NCBI RefSeq assembly: GCF_947259545.1
Contig: NZ_CAMYMK010000011.1
Location: 248,001 to 312,000, forward strand
Direction of reading: 5' to 3'
DNA length: 64,000 bases
Source of the DNA: an uncultured Marinobacter sp.
GTDB lineage: Bacteria > Pseudomonadota > Gammaproteobacteria > Pseudomonadales > Oleiphilaceae
The notes beneath the pieces were generated by a model. It was not told where the DNA came from, searched no databases, and was given only the letters and a program-made list of their open reading frames with translations. The position numbers and the translations under genes were made by a program. Positions 61,798-64,000 of the stretch are shown in pieces; the stretch's first letter is position 1, and the number at the start of each line of letters is the position of its first letter.

Positions 61798-64000
61798 ATG
61801 ACTAATTTTAAAACGCATCTGGGCATTGGCGTTACGGCCCTCTCACTTCTGATCGCCGGCTGCGGCGGTGGCGGCGGTGGTCCAAGCGACCCGCGTATTC
61901 CAGCAGAAAACACACCCTCCGATGGCGGCGACAATAACGGCAACGTTGGGGGCGAACAGGAAACCTTCTGCACGTCCGAGAGTACAGTCTTTGAAGTTTC
62001 TGAATTCGTACCTGCGGATGGAGAACAGGGTGTTGAGCTCAACCGCAGCATTCGGGTGACATTCAACGCGGATGTCGATGCAGCCACTGTCAGCCAGAAC
62101 TCCCTGCCCCTGACCATTAATGGCAACGCAACGGTGGTAGCTGCCTCCTACAACACTCTGGGCAAGGCTGTTGTCATCAATCCCGATATGGACCTGTTGG
62201 CCAATACCGACTACCAGGTGACCGCTACAACGGAACTGCGGGCTCTGTGTGACGAAGAAGGTGACCTGGTCAAGACTCTGAGCGGAAACGACTCCGCCGC
62301 ATTCAAGACAGGCAGTGAAGTGGATGGTCAGGGGCCAACGGCTGTTACCTCCTCACCTGAGGACGGCGAAACACTGGCACCGACTGACACCAACATCTAT
62401 GTCGAATTCGATGAAGAGATTGACCCTCAGTCGGTCAATGCGAACAACTTCACCGTCACGGAAATCGATGAAAACGGCAATCCGGTTGCCACTGTCGAGG
62501 GTGTGATTAATCCGGTGGGCAACTCCATCGAGTTTGATCCTGACAGCAACCTGAGCTTCCAGACCACATACGAGATTACGGTTGATACGACGATCACCGA
62601 TCTCGCCGGCAACGGCCTCGAGCAGCCTGCAACCTTTACCTTCCGTACAGGTGGCCTGGTTGTGCTGCTGGATAACACCCTGCTGGGAGACCCGACGACA
62701 GCCCAATCCGAGGGTTTTGACAGTGGTATTCTGGTCGAGGGTTTACACACCCTTGGCGGCACCCTGCTGTCCGCCCTGGAGTTTGGTGATTCCGAGGACG
62801 GTTTGAACAGTGTTGATAATGCGCTGATCCTGCAGTTTCCGTTGGTGGAAGACCTCCTCACCGCCCTTACGGCTCTGAGTGCAAGTGAGACCCCCAGCCT
62901 GGAAGGCACAGACTTCACCGAGTATTCCTCGGCACTGGTAGCCGTATGTGATCCGAAATCAATCAGCACGACCAATCCTTCACCGGATTGTGCACTTGCG
63001 CTGGATCTTGGCCTGGATGCAACCCAGTTGCAGAGCCTGGCCGACGCCTTCACCGGCGGCAACCCGGAGCAGATCCCGGCCCTGATTCAGGCCATGGCGG
63101 AAACCTTCGCTTCCGGCGACTTCAACAACCTGCCCCAGGAACTGTCCGATGTTCTGGGTGGCCAGCTGTTCCCGACAGACGACGGCCTCGGCGTTGAATT
63201 GCGCCTGGTGGACGACAGCAGCATTCCGCTGCCGGCCGATGCCGAAAATGCCTTGATGATGGTGTTGGAGGCGTTCAACGCGATTCCGGTACTGGGTGAG
63301 CTGTTCAACCTGAATGATGGACAATCGCTGGTCGATCTGGGCCTGCTGGAAGGTTCCCTGCTGGGTGTTGATCTGGGCGGACTGGCTTCAGTGGATGTCC
63401 TCAGCGGTACACAGACCATCGTCGGCGAAGACGGCGTTCTCAATCTCGGTGGCGCTTTGTTTGATCTGTTGCTCGGAATGATCCCTGAGCCGGGCACCGG
63501 CGAGCCTGGTGGTGAACTGCCGCTGTCGCCTGCTGATCTGCCTCTGATCGGTGAACTGCTGAACCTGGAAGACATCTCGCTGGATCCAGCGCAGCTGGAA
63601 AACCTGGCGGAGTTGCTGATGCCGGGTGAGGGCTTCGAGTTTGATCCAGCGACCCTGCCTCTGGTCGGTGATATCCTGTCAGCATTGCCGGACGATTTTC
63701 CCGGCGAGTTCCCTAACGACGGTGCTGACCAGCTGCCGCTGATCGGTGACCTGATCATGCTGCTAGATCCATCCAATCTGGATGGCGAGCAACTGACTTC
63801 CATTCCGGTTCTTGGCGATCTCGTTGAGCAGCTGCTCGCCCTGAGCGAGGGTGGTGACGCAGGCTCATTGCCTCTGGTGGGCGAGCTGACCACCCTGCTC
63901 GACAGTGGCGATCTGGGCGGCGACAGCCCTCTCGGCCCGCTGACCGATCTGCTCAACCCGGATCAGCTGAGCGATCCGACGTTGTTGGAGGATCTGGTAA
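61798..64000 (+). CDS. Large repetitive lipoprotein with two Ig-like (Big_5-type) domains, incomplete at window end
   Basis: At least 734 codons, open to the window end. A lipobox LIAGC (Cys22) is followed by a poly-Gly linker. Two bacterial Ig-like domains lie near residues 55-145 (VPADGEQGVELNRSIRVTF) and 160-255 (SSPEDGETLAPTDTNIYVEF). The region beyond residue 260 is rich in Leu, Gly and Asp. From about 575 it becomes a run of related units of the type LPLIGELLNLED, LPLVGDILSALPD, LPLIGDLIMLLDPS, IPVLGDLVEQLLAL and LPLVGELTTLLDS. SD-like AGGGGC precedes the ATG. It is 14 nt behind the OmpA-type gene and probably co-transcribed. Function unknown. Confidence 0.85.
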   Translation, partial: MTNFKTHLGIGVTALSLLIAGCGGGGGGPSDPRIPAENTPSDGGDNNGNVGGEQETFCTSESTVFEVSEFVPADGEQGVELNRSIRVTFNADVDAATVSQNSLPLTINGNATVVAASYNTLGKAVVINPDMDLLANTDYQVTATTELRALCDEEGDLVKTLSGNDSAAFKTGSEVDGQGPTAVTSSPEDGETLAPTDTNIYVEFDEEIDPQSVNANNFTVTEIDENGNPVATVEGVINPVGNSIEFDPDSNLSFQTTYEITVDTTITDLAGNGLEQPATFTFRTGGLVVLLDNTLLGDPTTAQSEGFDSGILVEGLHTLGGTLLSALEFGDSEDGLNSVDNALILQFPLVEDLLTALTALSASETPSLEGTDFTEYSSALVAVCDPKSISTTNPSPDCALALDLGLDATQLQSLADAFTGGNPEQIPALIQAMAETFASGDFNNLPQELSDVLGGQLFPTDDGLGVELRLVDDSSIPLPADAENALMMVLEAFNAIPVLGELFNLNDGQSLVDLGLLEGSLLGVDLGGLASVDVLSGTQTIVGEDGVLNLGGALFDLLLGMIPEPGTGEPGGELPLSPADLPLIGELLNLEDISLDPAQLENLAELLMPGEGFEFDPATLPLVGDILSALPDDFPGEFPNDGADQLPLIGDLIMLLDPSNLDGEQLTSIPVLGDLVEQLLALSEGGDAGSLPLVGELTTLLDSGDLGGDSPLGPLTDLLNPDQLSDPTLLEDLV

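Noticed and set aside
63087..63956. Long minus-strand frame (289 aa) opposite the terminal lipoprotein
   Set aside because: Its product is a low-complexity Ser/Pro/Arg run produced by the GC-rich, repetitive codons of the plus-strand gene; no start signal or family resemblance.

Overview
The window reads as chromosomal DNA of a marine, halotolerant, aerobic gammaproteobacterium, most like Marinobacter or a close relative. This rests on gene content and protein resemblance only; no database search was possible. The signs are a TRAP transporter that closely resembles the ectoine system TeaABCD of Halomonas, malate:quinone oxidoreductase beside a three-gene proton-translocating transhydrogenase, LutABC lactate oxidation, a type IV pilus ATPase, and a complete Pel exopolysaccharide operon. 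I see no rRNA genes, intact tRNA genes, insertion sequences, CRISPR array or phage module.

Layout. 1-1935: probable end of a genomic island, with a YVTN beta-propeller lipoprotein, a HipA kinase remnant and the 3' half of a tRNA-Arg(CCG) followed by a terminator. 2123-4502: AraC-type regulator and an exported M20 amidohydrolase. 4744-9114: mqo-pntAA-pntAB-pntB, translationally coupled at two junctions. 9202-13369: PilU, a GMC oxidoreductase and a soluble PAS-PAS chemoreceptor. 13534-18798: a block of poorly characterised genes, made of two tandem paralogous single-span proteins, a DUF445 membrane protein and an Abi-alpha (DUF4393)-like protein, divergent from a 68-aa protein and a 480-aa helical-repeat protein. 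The shared promoter region holds a perfect CRP/Vfr-like palindrome. 18803-22736: lutABC with its divergent GntR regulator and two matching operators. 22788-27143: enoyl-CoA hydratase, an Nmad3-like protein, a phosphoesterase, a luciferase-like monooxygenase, a small hydrolase and a META-domain lipoprotein.

27313-30834 is teaABCD (compatible-solute uptake), followed by a membrane-anchored beta-helix protein, an AGCS symporter, an orphan TRAP binding protein, a penicillin-acylase-type lipoprotein, a Cache chemoreceptor and a SixA-CHAD fusion. 41168-43378 holds small conserved genes (DUF3565, YchJ, TSUP permease, Frag1-like). 43566-55280 is pelABCDEFG. 55313-58493 has two hotdog thioesterases, an RNase J-like nuclease and a DJ-1/PfpI protein. 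58647-64000 has a MotA/MotB-like pair, an OmpA-type barrel protein and a large repetitive lipoprotein cut by the window end.

Taken together the genes describe central redox metabolism (Mqo, Lut and Pnt linking organic-acid oxidation to the quinone pool and NADPH), osmolyte scavenging, surface motility and chemotaxis, and biofilm matrix production. The least explained parts are the 13.5-18.8 kb hypothetical block, the beta-helix protein behind tea, the MotAB-like pair and the terminal repetitive lipoprotein.
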